Under the pieces are notes generated by a model, which saw only the letters and a list, made by a program, of their open reading frames with translations, was not told the origin of the DNA and made no database searches. Positions 1 to 11,798 of a stretch of 64,000 nucleotides of DNA are shown here, in pieces. The stretch covers positions 82,048,647 through 82,112,646 of the forward strand of contig NC_133174.1 in NCBI RefSeq assembly GCF_040802235.1. The letters run 5' to 3'. The position numbers and the translations under genes are program-made. This stretch comes from Manis javanica (lineage: Eukaryota; Chordata; Mammalia; Pholidota; Manidae). Every line of letters begins with the position of its first letter. The stretch's first letter is position 1.

Positions 1-235
1 TTGTAAGAGGAGACAGCAGAGAGTTTGCTCCCTTTCTGTGTATGTATCATGTGAAGTTACAGCAATGCAACCTAATGCAAGCCAGGAAGACAGACCTCAG
101 CAGAAACTGAATTTTCCAGCACCTTTGATCTTGGACCTCCCAGCCTCTAGATACGTGAGGAAATAAATTTCTGTTGTTTAAGCCAACTAATCTATGGTAT
201 TTTTGTAATGTCAGCCCAAGCTTTCTAGTAGAATA
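1..235 (+). repeat. 3' part of a MaLR-type LTR (MLT1/MST-like)
   Basis: The segment carries the typical end of a mammalian MaLR LTR: a 'gccaggaagacagacctcag' block, a 'cttggacctcccagcctc' block, then 'gaaataaatttctgttgttt' and 'ctatggtatttttgtaatg'. The AATAAA inside the third block is the LTR polyadenylation signal. The 5' half lies outside the window. The exact subfamily cannot be decided by eye. A complete relative lies at 17411-17786. Confidence 0.8.
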
Positions 236-2136
236 AATCTTAGGGAGAAAGAGAGAATGCACTCTGTGTACAATCTGTCACCTCAGAATACAGAGCACTA
301 GTATATAGTACTTTCAAAATTTTTTCTGTATTTCTACCATTATTTTGATGGACCTTTTTATGAACCATCTCAAATCACCCTTCCAGCTAGGATATTTTGG
401 GAATATTTTTTTAAGGATTCATTTCAGAGCCTAAACTATTTTTCAAATACATAATTGCTTGTGTTATTTATTCCACAAGTAGGCAATATTTCACCTCTCT
501 TATCCTCATGGACAAAGGATATTTAAACCATATTGAAAAATGACAACTTACTTTTCCCCATTTATATCTTGAAATTTTATGATTGTCTTCTTTTTCAAAT
601 GTTATTTATTCTTTCTACACTGTACTTCATTCTCTACTTGGAGAATCTTACTTTTAAGGTACATCAAATGGCAACTACTGCATGAAATTTTCCTTAGATC
701 TGCCTAGTCAGAATTCAGTTAACCTTTCTTTATGTTCCCACAATATTTTTTGCCTATTCCTCTGCTGTAGTATCTAATACAGTCAGTACAATTTATAGTA
801 ATTTTAATTTTCTTTACTAGACCATGAATATCTTGTTATTTTTTTCAACTTCCAATTGATACAATAATTCATTAAAATAGTCATTCATACATGCTTGATG
901 AATGAATGTACACATATGCATATGAATGAATGAAGGCATAAATTACATATAAACTAGTGAAAATAAATGTCTATGTCAAGCTTTGTTTCTGTATTTTTCA
1001 GTAATTTTTGTTGGATTTCCCTAAATCATCAAGATATTGTTCACAATCAATGAGACATTACTCTCAATTATGTTGTAATTCAAATGTAGCTCCTTGGTTT
1101 TAAATATAAGGTATAAGTAAATGTTTTAATAGGCATGTTTCACATTTTTGGGGGAAAAAAGTAGAGAATACTGATTATTTTCAGTGTCATGTTCAAACAT
1201 AATTACTAATAGCTTCCTTACTGCTTAAAGACACTTTTTCTAAAATTTTTTAATCATCTGCCTACTCTCATTATTTTGGCCATAAATATTATAAATAGCA
1301 CAAAATTAGGTAATTATTAAAATCTCTAAGGCAGGAGTGAAAAGTTACACTCTAAGTGAATTTAGGGACTGAAAATTTCACAATTGATGACATTTTCTAA
1401 TTGAGGATTTTGGTATGTAAATTAACTCAGTTTATTCTTTTTTATAGTCCTGATACTATTCTAATAACACTGTATATAGGATGGGTTAAATCTCTCCCAT
1501 TCATTCTGTTTTAACCTCATACCTTGATCATGAGTCAGTCAAAAAGGGTCTATCATGTAATTCTCTAATGTAATCGAAGTTCTACTGGGCACTAGAGTAA
1601 GACTACAAACTCATTTTACTTAGTCTTTGAGTAATTAAAAGCATGTAATGATTTGCTAGGGATATGATTCTGGGAATCACTGAACACAAATAGACTCAAC
1701 AGATGATGTGCCATATGGTTTGCCTTCTTCCACCATGACTAATTTCCACATGATTTATCGAAAGTCATAGAAGCAACCATTATTTACTTAATGCTCACTG
1801 AATCAGTAATATGCAACCTTATAAGTACAGCCAGCTTTCCAGTAGTCATCAAAAAACAACAGGAATTCACATGTCCAGTATTTTGCATGTATTGGATTAG
1901 CTATACCGTGTTCAGGCAAAATGACTTTTTTAAAGAATATATTACCTTCTAATAAATTATCTGTAAATGGGGGTAGTTACAAATGTTTAATTAGATAAGG
2001 ACCTACCAATACTCTTCATAATGAAGTCTTAAGTACCATTTACAAAATATAAATTAAAAGTTGAAATGAAACTTTTGAATGAACGGTTATTGAGTGGACT
2101 GGATAATAATGAAAACAAAGTAAAAAAACACCACTT
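236..2136. other. AT-rich stretch with no recognised gene or element
   Basis: About 1.9 kb of AT-rich sequence without a long open frame, splice-like exon or repeat family that I can name. A short TGAA-rich patch near 897-940 may be the decayed tail of an L2- or MIR-type element, but it is too short to call. Confidence 0.5.
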
Positions 2137-2149
2137 GGAGCTTGGATTA

Positions 2150-2156
2150 AAGATGG
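2150..2156 (+). promoter_or_regulatory. YY1-like site at the L1 5' end
   Basis: AAGATGG lies within about 15 bases of the element start. In human L1 a YY1 site in the same place directs transcription start. The same core recurs in the copies at 55771-55777 (reverse strand) and 57288-57294, and in the composite element at 44544-44550 (reverse strand). Function here is inferred. Confidence 0.45.
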
Positions 2157-2775
2157 CAGCATGAGAGGAGAGACAGAGGCTTCCTCCTAAAACTGGATAC
2201 AATTAGAAAATTTACTTGGCCCAACTAATCCTGAGAGAGCAACAGGAAAGAGGATGGCGTCAGACTGCACACACCTGGAGAAAAGAGCAGACTCACCAAA
2301 TGGGGTAACGTACGAGAGATGTGGCTGCGTGGGACCTGAGCCCATCCCCCACCCCCGACCCTGGCGGGAGGAAGAGAAACAGAGCAGGGAGGGAGTGGAA
2401 GGCTCGGGACTGCTGAATACCTAGATCTGGAGATCTGCTCTGGGAGCACAAACCTACATTTCATGGTGTTTTCATGAGACTCGCATGACTACTGGGTTGG
2501 AAAGTTAACACAAGCAGAGTTCCTGGGGAGACTGGGATTCTGGCTGCTTGTGGAAACCAGGGATCCATATCTGGCTGCTCTGGGACAAAAACATACCTGT
2601 GTGACTGGCCCACTGGCTCAGGCAGTGGAGACAGGCACAGCAACCAGGAGGCGGGGAACAGCTCTTTCCTCACTCCAGGTACCAGTACCGCTCCCCTGCA
2701 ACACCAGACATTGCTTCAGAGGCTGGGCAGCTTGAGAATAGAGCTTATGGACACTAGAGGGGACAATATACAAAC

Positions 2776-3625
2776 ACGTAACACCAAAGGAACCTTGTCC
2801 AGAGTAAAATTAATAATACAACTCCCGAGAAAGATTTAAATGATATGGACCTTGTGGCTCATCCTGAAAGGGAGTTCAAAATAAAAATCATGAACATACT
2901 AATGGAGGTATGGAAAGACATCCAAGAACTCAGGAATGAATTCAGGTCAGAAATCCAATCTTTGAGGAGCATGATGGAAGGTATTAAAAGCAGGTTGGAT
3001 ACAGTGGAGGAGACAATAAATGAAATAGAAGCCAGAGAAGAGGAATACAAAGAAGCTGAGGCACAGAGAGAAAAAAGGATCTCTAAAAATGAAAGAATAT
3101 TGAGAGAACTGTGTGACCAATCCAAGCAGAACAATATTTGCATTATAGGGATACCAGAAAAAGAAGAGAGAGAGAGAAAGGGGTAGAAAGTGTCTTTGAG
3201 GAGGTAGTTGCTGAAAACTTCCCCAATTTGGGGAAGGACATAGTCTGTCAGGCCATGGAGATCCACAGATCCCCTAACACAAGGGACACAAGGAAGACAA
3301 CAGCAAGACACATAGTAATTAAAATGGGAAAGCTCAAGGATAAGGACAGATGGTTAAAAGCAGCCAGAGGCAGAAATAGATCACATACAAAGGAAAGCCC
3401 ATCAGACTAACAACAGACTTCTCAGCAGAAACCTTACAGGCCAGAAGGGAGTGGCATGATGTATTTAATGCCATGAAGCAGAAGAGCCTGGAACCAAGAT
3501 TACTTTATCTGGCAAGATTATCATTTAAATTTGAAGGAGGGATTAAACAATTTCCAGACAAGCAAAAGCTGGAGAGTTTACTTCACATAAACCATCTCTG
3601 CAGTCTATTTTGGAGGGACTGCTAT
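2776..3625 (+). pseudogene. L1 ORF1 pseudogene (copy 1)
   Basis: ORF1p is the trimeric RNA-binding chaperone of L1. The reading frame is visible from about 2830 (SLPE/HPEREFKIKI-type start) through a coiled-coil region rich in Glu and Lys, then the RRM start motif NNICIIGIPEKEERE near 3129-3175. A frameshift in the purine run at about 3165-3180 moves the rest (VESVFEEVVAENFPN) to another frame, and a second shift follows near 3380. The canonical ATG, present in the antisense copy at 40718-40720, is ACG here (2776-2778) and is followed directly by TAA. The gene is dead. Confidence 0.8.
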
Positions 3626-3934
3626 AGATGGAAGTGTTCCTAGGGTTGGATAGCTGTCACCAGAGGTAGTAAAACCACAGTAGGGAGGGTGGAGCAGCTG
3701 ATTGCAAGGCCAATGCAAAATTATATTGACTATCCCCAAAGTAAATCAAGGGATAGACAAAAGGTACAGAATTTTATACCTAATATACAAAGAATGAAGG
3801 TGGAAGAAAAAGGAGGAGAAATAGAAAAGAACATTTAGATTGTGTTTTTGTAACAGCATACTAAGTGAGTTAAGCTACACTCTTAGATAGTAAGGAAAGT
3901 AACCTGGAACCTTTGGTAACCACGAATCAAAAGC

Positions 3935-4447
3935 CTGAAATGGCAACAAGTACATACCAAACATTTGTGGTCAATTAATATATGATAAAGGAGCCATGGA
4001 TATACAATGTGGAAAAGACAGCATCTTCAACAGCTGGTGTTGTGAAAACTGGACAGCCACGTGTAAGAGAATGAAACTAGATTATTGTCTAACTCTATAT
4101 GAAAAAGTAAACTCAAAATGGATCAAAAACTTGAGTATAAGTCATGAAACCATAAAACTCTTAGAAGAAAATATAGGCAAAATTCTCTTGAATATAAATA
4201 TGAGCAACTTCTGCATGAACATATCTCCATGAGCAAGGGAAACAAAAGCAAAAATGAACAAGTGGAACTATATCAAACTAAAAACTTCTGTACAGCAAAG
4301 GACACCATCAGTAAAAAGGCATACTACAGCATGGGAGAATATATTCATAAATGACATATCCAATAAGGGGTTGACATCCAAAATATATAAAGAACTGACA
4401 CAGTTCAACATCCAGAAAGCAAATAACCCTACTAAAAAATGAGTGGA
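3935..4447 (+). pseudogene. L1 ORF2 remnant: start codons fused to the C-terminal region
   Basis: After a few ORF2 start codons ('aagtacatacc') the sequence continues with 'ggtcaattaatatatgataa', which in complete copies lies beyond the RT domain. Two open pieces follow (3996-4232 and 4254-4442), both from the region between RT and the C-terminal Cys motif. No catalytic residue of the endonuclease or RT remains. The junction has a short CC/CCC microhomology and no GT..AG signature. Confidence 0.8.
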
Positions 4448-5316
4448 GGATATGACTTAGTATCCATAAGGGCTGCTATAGGGGGAACAGCAGCATGCAC
4501 AAGGGATGCAATTTTATTTAGTTCTCTGTAATCCAGTCATACACCAGGAGCCATCTAGCTTTTTCACTGGCCACACTGGGGAATTAAAAGAACTATGAAT
4601 GGGCTTTATGATGCCCATCTGCTCCAACTCCTGTAGAGTTTCTCCAATTTCCTTGTGCCCCCCAGGCAATTTATATTGCTTGGTATTTGTCAGTCGTCAA
4701 GGTACAGGCAGAGTTACAGGCAGGTGCTTAGCATATCCCCTCAGAACCGCCTTTACCACACACACCCTCAGTCTGAACTCACCTGCAGTGGTCTGTAATG
4801 ACAGGCTCTGTAGGATATCCACCCCCAAAATATATTCAGGGATGGGAGACATGTACACAGTATACTCCTTTGGGGGTAAACACCCTATTCCTAGTGGGAT
4901 TTGGGCCTTGTTCACTCTAATTGCATTACCCCCATAGCCACCTATCACAGCAGGGGTGCCAGGAAACCACTCAGGGTTGCCATAAATCGGAGAACATTCA
5001 GCTCCTGTGTCCACCAGTGGTGGAACACATTGTACATTTATGGGGGACCAATGAATTGCTAATTCTGCATGTGGCCTCCATTCTCCACCAGTCCCACTGG
5101 TCCCCTTGGCCTCCCCCTCAGTGAAACCTCAATGCCCAGTCACCCTCCTGTGGGGGTGGTGCCCCAGTTGGGGTCTGAGTACTGTCCCCCAGGGAGTCCT
5201 GCAAGCACACATGCCAGACATGGGGCTTTGACTTCAGCTTCCATGTCCTGGACCTCAGTGGCTGGAACCACTGCTCTGGCTTTAATTCATGCTACAGCTC
5301 TAGCAAGATTCTATTG
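4448..5316 (-). pseudogene. ERV pro-pol fragment: aspartic protease and start of RT
   Basis: Read on the minus strand, a frame running 5014-4697 contains the retropepsin active-site motif DTGA, then the flap-like GGYGG and the C-terminal ILGVDIL motif, in the order expected of a retroviral protease. The same frame extends upstream of DTGA to about 5110, where an in-frame TGA stops it. Downstream, to about 4500, the sequence encodes the N-terminal fingers of a reverse transcriptase (LPGGHKEIGETLQELEQMG, then a VWPVKK-type motif) and then a stop. The RT catalytic YXDD region is absent. The fragment was split by the L1 insertion at 5317-11711, and about 75 bp of its flank continues at 11724-11798. 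The ERV family is not identified. It is a relic with no intact gene. Confidence 0.75.
5305..5316 (+). repeat. Target-site duplication, left copy (L1 copy 2)
   Basis: AAGATTCTATTG here is repeated exactly at 11712-11723, immediately after the L1 poly(A). The 12-bp match fixes both ends of the element. Confidence 0.9.
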
Positions 5317-5889
5317 AGAGGGGATCACAGGAAGATGACGGCATGAGTAGTTCAGAGGAAATATCCTCCCCAAAACATATATATTTATGGAAATACAATA
5401 AATACAACTATTCCTAAAAAGGACACCAGTGGATGCAGTACAACAGACAGGATACATCTACATCTGTGAGAACTCAACATCACATGAAGGGGGTATGATA
5501 CAATCTGTGGCCAGGTGGGACCTGAATGCTCCCAAACCCCAAAACCCAGCAGGAATAAAGGAGTTGGAATGGGGAGGGAGTGAAAGCCCAGGACTGCTAA
5601 ACAACCAGCTCTATAAATCCACACCAGGAGCACAGATACAAGGTGCACAGGGTGCTGGATATTAGAGAAATGGAAAAGCAAAACCTGTGGGCAGGTCCCC
5701 GCAACCAGCGCCCCTGAGACTAAGGAAAAGCGAGTGCTTTCTGCAAGTCTCAAACAGACAAGGACCCCATGGCTGGACGAAGTCGTCCCAGCACACTTAG
5801 CAAGCAGCTGGGAATCCCAGGTAACCTTAGGTGCCCCAAAACCCAGGAAGGCAGCACAGTTCTGAAGCCCCTCACAGCACTAAGCAGCC

Positions 5890-6400
5890 TGCCAGTCATT
5901 CCTCCAACTGGCGTGGACACTGACACTCCGGCCCAGTAGTGGGAGAGCGGCAGTGCAGGCCAGGGACAGCAGCACCAGAAGGAACCGGGAGCAGATCGTG
6001 TGTGCCAACGGCACCAGAGGGGACCAAAAGAGGCTTGTGTGAGCCAGCAGCAGTGGCAACCAAATAGCCTGGGTGTGGATCATGTGCACCAGTGGCAGTG
6101 GAGCCAGAGGAGCCTGGAAGAGGCCCATGTGGGAGAGCCCCGCATGCACCTGCAGTGGAGCCAGAAGGAGCAGGTGCACTCCCAGCAGTGGACCAGAATC
6201 CCAGCCCAATGTGCAGCTGCCCTGGCCAGACCCAAAGACTGCTACTGGCACACAGCTGCCCGGCAGAGATGCCACTATCACAGAGGAGCACACCTGGCTT
6301 GCCTACCACTCCCTGCAGGGCTCCATGCTGCTCTGATGGAGAACCCACCCACAGCAGCTTAGGGGACTAACCCGGTGGCTGCTCCAGGAGTGTGGGTAAC
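5890..6400 (+). repeat. Degenerate tandem repeat in the L1 5' UTR
   Basis: Between about 5930 and 6210 the GC-rich 5' UTR repeats a unit of about 45-60 bases. Each unit contains variants of 'cagtggagccagaggagcct' followed by a 'tgtgtgagcc' or 'catgtgggagagcc' block. The type B copy at 57278 has only about 170 bases between the same flanking landmarks, against about 500 here. The difference fits a VNTR-like expansion. Several long open frames on both strands in this block are by-products of its high GC. Confidence 0.6.
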
Positions 6401-6501
6401 TGACACAGGCAGTGGAGAAGGGCAAGGCATACAGAAAGCAGGAAAGGACTTCCTTCTCCCAGCTGACACATCGCAACCTGCCTAAAGCCACCGCTATTAC
6501 C

Positions 6502-7409
6502 ATGAAAAGGAAAAAAATGTAGTCCAGTCCAAGATAGTTCAGAAAACACCTGAGAGAGGATCTTCAGAGACAGAACTAACCAGTCTCCCTGAAAAAGAAT
6601 TCAAAATAAAAATCATAAAAATGCTGAAAGAGCTGCAGAGAAATATGCAAGAGCTAAGGGATGAAGTCCGGAGGGAGATTAGAGACATTTGGAGGGAGAC
6701 TACAGAAGTGAAACAAACTCTGAAAGGATTTATAAGTAGAATAGATAATATGCAAGAGGCCATTGATGGAATAGAAACCAGAGAACAGGAACACATAGGA
6801 GCTGACACAGAGAGAGATAAAAGGATCTCCAGGAATGAAACAATATTAAGAGAACTGTGTGACCAATCCAAAAGGAACAATATCCACATTATAGCAGTAC
6901 CAGAAGAAGAAGAGAGAGAAAAAGGGATAGAAAGTGTCTTTGAAGAAATAATTACAGAGAACTTCCCAAAACAGGGGGAGGAAACAGTTGCTCAGACTAT
7001 GGAGGCACATAGAACTCCTGAGAGATGGGACCCAAAGAGGAAAACACCAAGACACATAATAATTAAAATGGCAAAGATCAGAGCATTAAAGGCAGCCAGA
7101 GAGAGAAAAAAGATCACGTACAAAGGAAAACCCAACAGGCTATCATCAGACTTCTCAAGAGAAACCTTCCAGGCCAGAAGAGAATGGCATGATATATTTA
7201 ATGCAATGAAACAGAAGGTCATTGAACCAAGGATACTGTATCCAGCACGATTATCATTTAAATATGAAGGAAGGATTAAACAATTCCCAGACAAGCAAAA
7301 GTTGAGGGAATTTGCCTCCCACAAACCACCTCTACAGGGTATCTTACAGGGACTGCTCTACATGGGAACACTCCTAAAAAGAGCACAGAACAAAACACCC
7401 AACATATGA
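6502..7409 (+). pseudogene. L1 ORF1, nearly intact (copy 2)
   Basis: The main frame is open from about 6508 to the stop at 7407-7409; counting from an internal Met at 6621 gives 262 residues. Domains in order: a charged N-terminus with PEKEFKIKI, a coiled coil over roughly the first 80 residues after 6621, an RRM starting at NNIHIIAVPEEEE, and the C-terminal domain with QARREWHDIFNAMKQK. The canonical ATG (6502-6504) is out of phase, because the A-run at 6505-6517 has lost or gained a base, and it meets a TAG after six codons. At the 3' end the usual stop after the GLL motif is changed, so the frame runs on for about 17 residues of spacer. Translation could start only at an internal codon. 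Confidence 0.8.
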
Positions 7410-7552
7410 AGAAGGGAGGAGGAGGAATAAGAAGGGAGAGAAATAATCATCAGACAGTGTTTATAATAGCTCAATAAGCGAGTTAAGTTAGACAGTAAGG
7501 TAGTAAACGATCTAACCTTGAACCTTTGGTAACCACAAATCTAAAGCCTGCA

Positions 7553-10500
7553 ATGGCAATAAGTACATATTTTTCAATAATCACCCTAAAAGTAAATGGA
7601 ATGAATGCAGAAATCAAAAGACACAGAGTAATAGAATGGATGAAAAAGCAAGACCCAGCTGTATGCTGCTGACAAGAGACTCACCTCAAACCCAAAGACA
7701 TGCACAGATTAAAAGTCAAGGGATGGAAAAGATATTTCATGCAAACAGAGAGAAAAAAGCAGGTGTTACAATACTAGTATCAGACAAAATAGACTTCAAA
7801 ATAAAGAAAGTAACAAGAGATAAAGAAGGACATTACATAATGATAAAGGGCTTAGCCCAACAAGAGGATATAACCATTACAAACATATATGCACCCAATA
7901 GAGGAGCACCAATATATGTGAAACAAATACTAACAGAATTAAAGGAGGAAGTAGAATGCAATGCATTCATTCTGGGAGACTTTAACAAACCACTCACTCC
8001 AAAGGATAGATCAACCAGACAGAAAATAAGTAAGGACACAGAGGCACTGAAAAGCACACAAGAACAGATGGACCTAATAGACATCTATAGAACTCTACAT
8101 CCAAAAGCAACAGGATACACATTCTTCTCAAGTGCACATGGAACATTCTCCAGAATAGACCACATACTAGGCCACAAAAAGAGCCTTAGTAAATTCCAAA
8201 AGATTGAAATTCTATCAACCAACTTTTCAGACCAAAAAGGTATAAAATTAAAAATAAATTGTAAAAGAAAACAAAAAGGCTCACAAACACATGGAAGCTT
8301 AACAACATGCTCCTAAATAATCAATGGATCAATGAACAAATTAAAATAGAGATCAAGAAATATATGGAAACAAGTGACAACAACAACACAAAGCCCCATC
8401 TTCTGTGGGATGCAGTGAAAGCAGTCTTAAGAGGAAAGTATATAGCAATCCAGGCATACATAAAGAAGGAAGAACTATCCCAAATGAATAGTGTAATGTC
8501 ACAGTTATCAAAATTGGAAACATTAGAACAAATGAGGCATAAGGTCAGCAGACAGAGGAACATAATAAAGATCAGAGAAGAAATAAATAAAATTGAAAAG
8601 AATAAAACAGTAGCAAAAATCAATGAAACCAAGAGCTGGTTCTTTGAGAAAATAAACAAAATAGATGAGCCTCTAGCCAGACTTATTAAGACAAAAAGAG
8701 AGTCAACACACATCAACAGAATCAGAAATGAGAAAGGAAACATCATAACAGACCCAACAGAAATACAAAGAATTATTAGAGACTACTATGAAAACCTATA
8801 CGCTAACAAGCTGGAAAACTTAGGAGAAATGGATAGCTTCCGAGAAAAATACAACCTTCCAAGACTGACCCAGAAAGAAACAGAAAATCTAAACAGACCA
8901 ATTACCAGCAATGAAATTGAAGCAGAAATAAAAAACCTACCCAAGAACAAAAGCCCTGGGCCAGATGGATTTACCTCAGAATTTTAACAGACATACAGAG
9001 AAGACATAATACCCATTCTCCTTAAAGTTTTCCAAAAAATAGAAGAGGAGAGAATACTACAAACTCATTCTGTGAAGCCAACATCATCCTAATACCAAAA
9101 CTAGGCAAAGACCCCACCAAAAAAGAAAACTACAGAAAAATATCCCTGATGAACGTAGATGCAAAAACACTGAACAAAATTTTAGCAAACTGAATTCAAA
9201 AATACATCAAAAAGATCATACACCACGATCAAGTGGGATTCATCCCAGGGATGCAAGGATGGTACAACATTCGAAAATCCATCAACATCATCCACCACAT
9301 CAACAAAAAGAAGGACAAAGCCACATGATCTCCATAGAAGCTGAAAAATCATTAGACAAAATTCAACATTCATTCATGATAAAAACTCTCAACAAAATGG
9401 GCATAGCGGGCAAGTATCTCAACATAATAAAGGCCATATATGATAAACCTACAGCTAACATCATACTGAACAGCGAGAGGCTGAAAGCTTTTCCTCTGAG
9501 ATCGGGAACAAGACAGGGATGCCCACTCTCCCCACTGTTATTTAACATAGTACTGGAGGTCCTAGCCATGGCAATCAGACATAACAAAGAAATACAAGGA
9601 ACCCAGATTTGTAAAGAAGAACTCAAACTGTCACTATTTACAGATGACATGACACTGTATAAAGAAAACCCTAAAGACTCCACTGCAGAACTACTAGAAC
9701 TAATATCGGAATTCAGCAAAGTTTCAGGATACAAAATTAACACACAGAAACCTGTGGCTTTCCTACACACTAACAATAAACTAATAGAAAGAGAAATCAG
9801 GAAGACAATTCCATTCACAAAAGCATCAAAAAGAATAAAATACCTAGGAATAAACCTAACCAAGGAAGTGAAAGACCTATACCCTGAAAACTACAAGACA
9901 CTCTTAAGAGAAATTAAAGAGGTCACTAACAAATGGAAACTCATCCCATGCTCCTGATTAGGAAGAATTAATATCATCAAAATGGCCCTCCGCCCCAAAG
10001 CAATATACATATTCGATGCAATCCCTATCACATTATCAACAGCATTCTTCAACGAACTGGAACAAATAGTTCAAAAATTCATATGGAACCGCGAAAGACC
10101 CCGAATACCCAAAGCAATCCGGAGAAGGAAGAATAAAGTGGGGGGGGGGGTATGACGTTCCCCAACTTCAAGCTCTACTACAAAGCCACAGTAACCAAGA
10201 CAATTTGGTACTGGCACAAGAACAGAGCCAAAGACCTTTGGAATGGAATAGAGACACCAGACATTAATCGAAACATATATGGCCAATTAATATATGATAA
10301 AGGAGCCATGGACATACAATGGGGAAATGACAGTCTATTCAACAGATGGTGCTGTCAAAACTGGACAGCTACATATAAGAGAATGAAACTGGATCACTGT
10401 CTAACCTAATACACAAAAGTCAAATCTAAATGTATCAAAGACTTGAATGTAGGTCACGAAACCATAAAATTCTTAGAAAAAAACATAGGCAAGAATCTCA

Positions 10501-11369
10501 TGGACATAAACATGAGTGACTTCTTCATGAACATATCTCCTCGGGGAAGGGAAACAAAGGCAAAAATGAACAAGTGGGACTATATCAAGCTGAAAAGCTT
10601 CTGTACAGCAAAGGACAGCATCAATAGAAAAGAAAAGGTATCCTACAATATGGGAGAATATATTAGTAAATGACAGATCTGATAAAGGGTTGACATCCAA
10701 AATATATAAAGAGCTCACACACCTCAACAAACAAAAAGCAAATAATCCAATTAAGAAATGGTCAGAGGAGCTGAATAGACAGTTCTCTAAAGAAGAAATC
10801 CAGATGGCTAACAGGTACATGAAAAGATGCTCCACATTGCTAGTCATCAGAGAAATGCAAATTAAAAGCACAATAAGATATCACCTCACAGCAGTAAGGA
10901 TCGCCATCATTGAAAAGACAAACAACAAATGTTGGCGAGGTTGTGTAGAAAGGGGAACCCTCCTACACAGCTGGTGGGAATGTAAATCAGTTCAACCATT
11001 GTGGAAAGCAGTATGGAGGTTCCTCAGAATGCTCAAAATAGAAATACCATTTGACCCAGGAATTCCACTTCTAGGAATTTACCCTAAGAATGCAGCACTC
11101 CAGTTTGAAAAAGACAGATGCACCCCTATATTTATTGCTGCACTATTAACAACAGCCAAGATATGGAACCAACCTAGTGTCCATAAATAGATGAATGGAT
11201 AAAGAAGATGTGGTATATATACACAATGGAATATTTCTCAGCCATAAGAAAAAAACAGATCCTACCATTTGCAACAACATGGATGGAACTAGAGGGTATT
11301 ATGCTCAGTGAAATAAGCCAGGCGGAGAAAGACAAGTACCAAATGATTTCACTCATATGTAGAGTATAA
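7553..11369 (+). pseudogene. L1 ORF2 pseudogene (endonuclease-RT), copy 2
   Basis: ORF2p nicks target DNA and reverse transcribes L1 RNA. The first ATG frame (7553) covers the ITLKVNG start of the endonuclease and hits TGA at 7670-7672. Later pieces carry the AP-endonuclease motifs NIYAPN, GDFN and RIDHILG (7730-8200). RT pieces carry GPDGF (about 8957), [12 protein letters not shown] (about 9510) and LFTDDM (about 9634-9651), where the usual FADD is FTDD. The C-terminal motif CX3CX7HX4C is intact near 10929-10985. Further breaks are a shift near 8250-8280, TAA at about 8984, a TGA in 'gcaaactgaattc' (9191) that looks like CpG decay, and a G10 run at about 10140. Confidence 0.9.
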
Positions 11370-11711
11370 GAACAAAGGAAAACTGAAGGAACAAAACAGC
11401 AGCAGAATCACAGAACCCAAGAATGGACTAACAGTTACCAAAGGGAAAGGCACTGGGAAGGATGGGTGGGAAGGGAGGGATAAGGGTGGGGAAAAAGAAA
11501 GAGGGCATTACGATTAGCATGTATAGTACATGGGGAGCATGGGGAGGGCGTTGCAACACAGAGAAGACAAGTAGTGATTTTACAGCATCTTACTATGCAG
11601 ATGTAAAGTGAGTGTGAAGGAGTAAGTTGGGGGGACTTGGTGAAGCGGAGAGCCTAGAAAACATAATGTTCTTCATGTAATTGTAGATTATTGATACCAA
11701 AATTAAAAAAA

Positions 11712-11723
11712 AAGATTCTATTG
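11712..11723 (+). repeat. Target-site duplication, right copy (L1 copy 2)
   Basis: Exact copy of 5305-5316. Sequence after it (11724-11798) is the interrupted ERV flank. Confidence 0.9.
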
Positions 11724-11798
11724 GGCTATCCATCAAGTTTTTCTTTCACTGCCACCACCTTTATCAAATCAACTGTTAATCAAGTAATTAAGGTTAAA

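Larger units (their letters stand above)
2137..4447 (+). mobile_element. Young L1 copy 1, internally deleted and 3'-truncated
   Basis: The copy starts with a type A 5' UTR (around 'ggattaaagatggcagcatg'), which matches the 5' ends of the antisense copies at 41356 and 55783. It continues through ORF1 and the ORF1-ORF2 spacer to the first codons of ORF2 near 3935-3958. It then jumps directly to sequence that lies about 2.7 kb downstream in the full-length copy at 5317-11711. The endonuclease domain and nearly all of the RT domain are therefore missing. Similarity stops near 4447 inside the ORF2 C-terminal region, with no 3' UTR or poly(A), where antisense ERV sequence begins. No TSD can be found because the 3' end is lost. 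The boundary near 2137 is good to about 15 bases. Confidence 0.85.
5317..11711 (+). mobile_element. Young L1 copy 2, full-length (6.4 kb)
   Basis: Perfect 12-bp TSDs flank the copy. It has a type B 5' UTR starting near 'gaagatgacggcatgagtag', an ORF1, an ORF2 with endonuclease, RT and Cys-rich parts, and a G-rich 3' UTR. It ends in 'aattaaaaaaaaa'. It inserted into the antisense ERV fragment, so it is younger than that. ORF1 is almost continuous. ORF2 is broken by several stops and shifts, so the copy is not autonomous. Confidence 0.95.

Noticed and set aside
3930-3970. ORF2 deletion in L1 copy 1 as a spliced (SpIRE-like) L1
   Set aside because: The retained bases include the only nearby GT, and the junction shows CC microhomology instead of GT..AG borders.
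5880-6370. Several overlapping open frames of 87-150 codons on both strands
   Set aside because: They lie in the GC-rich tandem repeat of an L1 5' UTR and overlap each other in all phases, as expected from low stop density.
9363-9863. 166-codon frame on the minus strand (and similar antisense frames at 8321-8746, 52544-52978, 38363-38770)
   Set aside because: These are shadows opposite L1 ORF2 coding sequence and recur in every copy.
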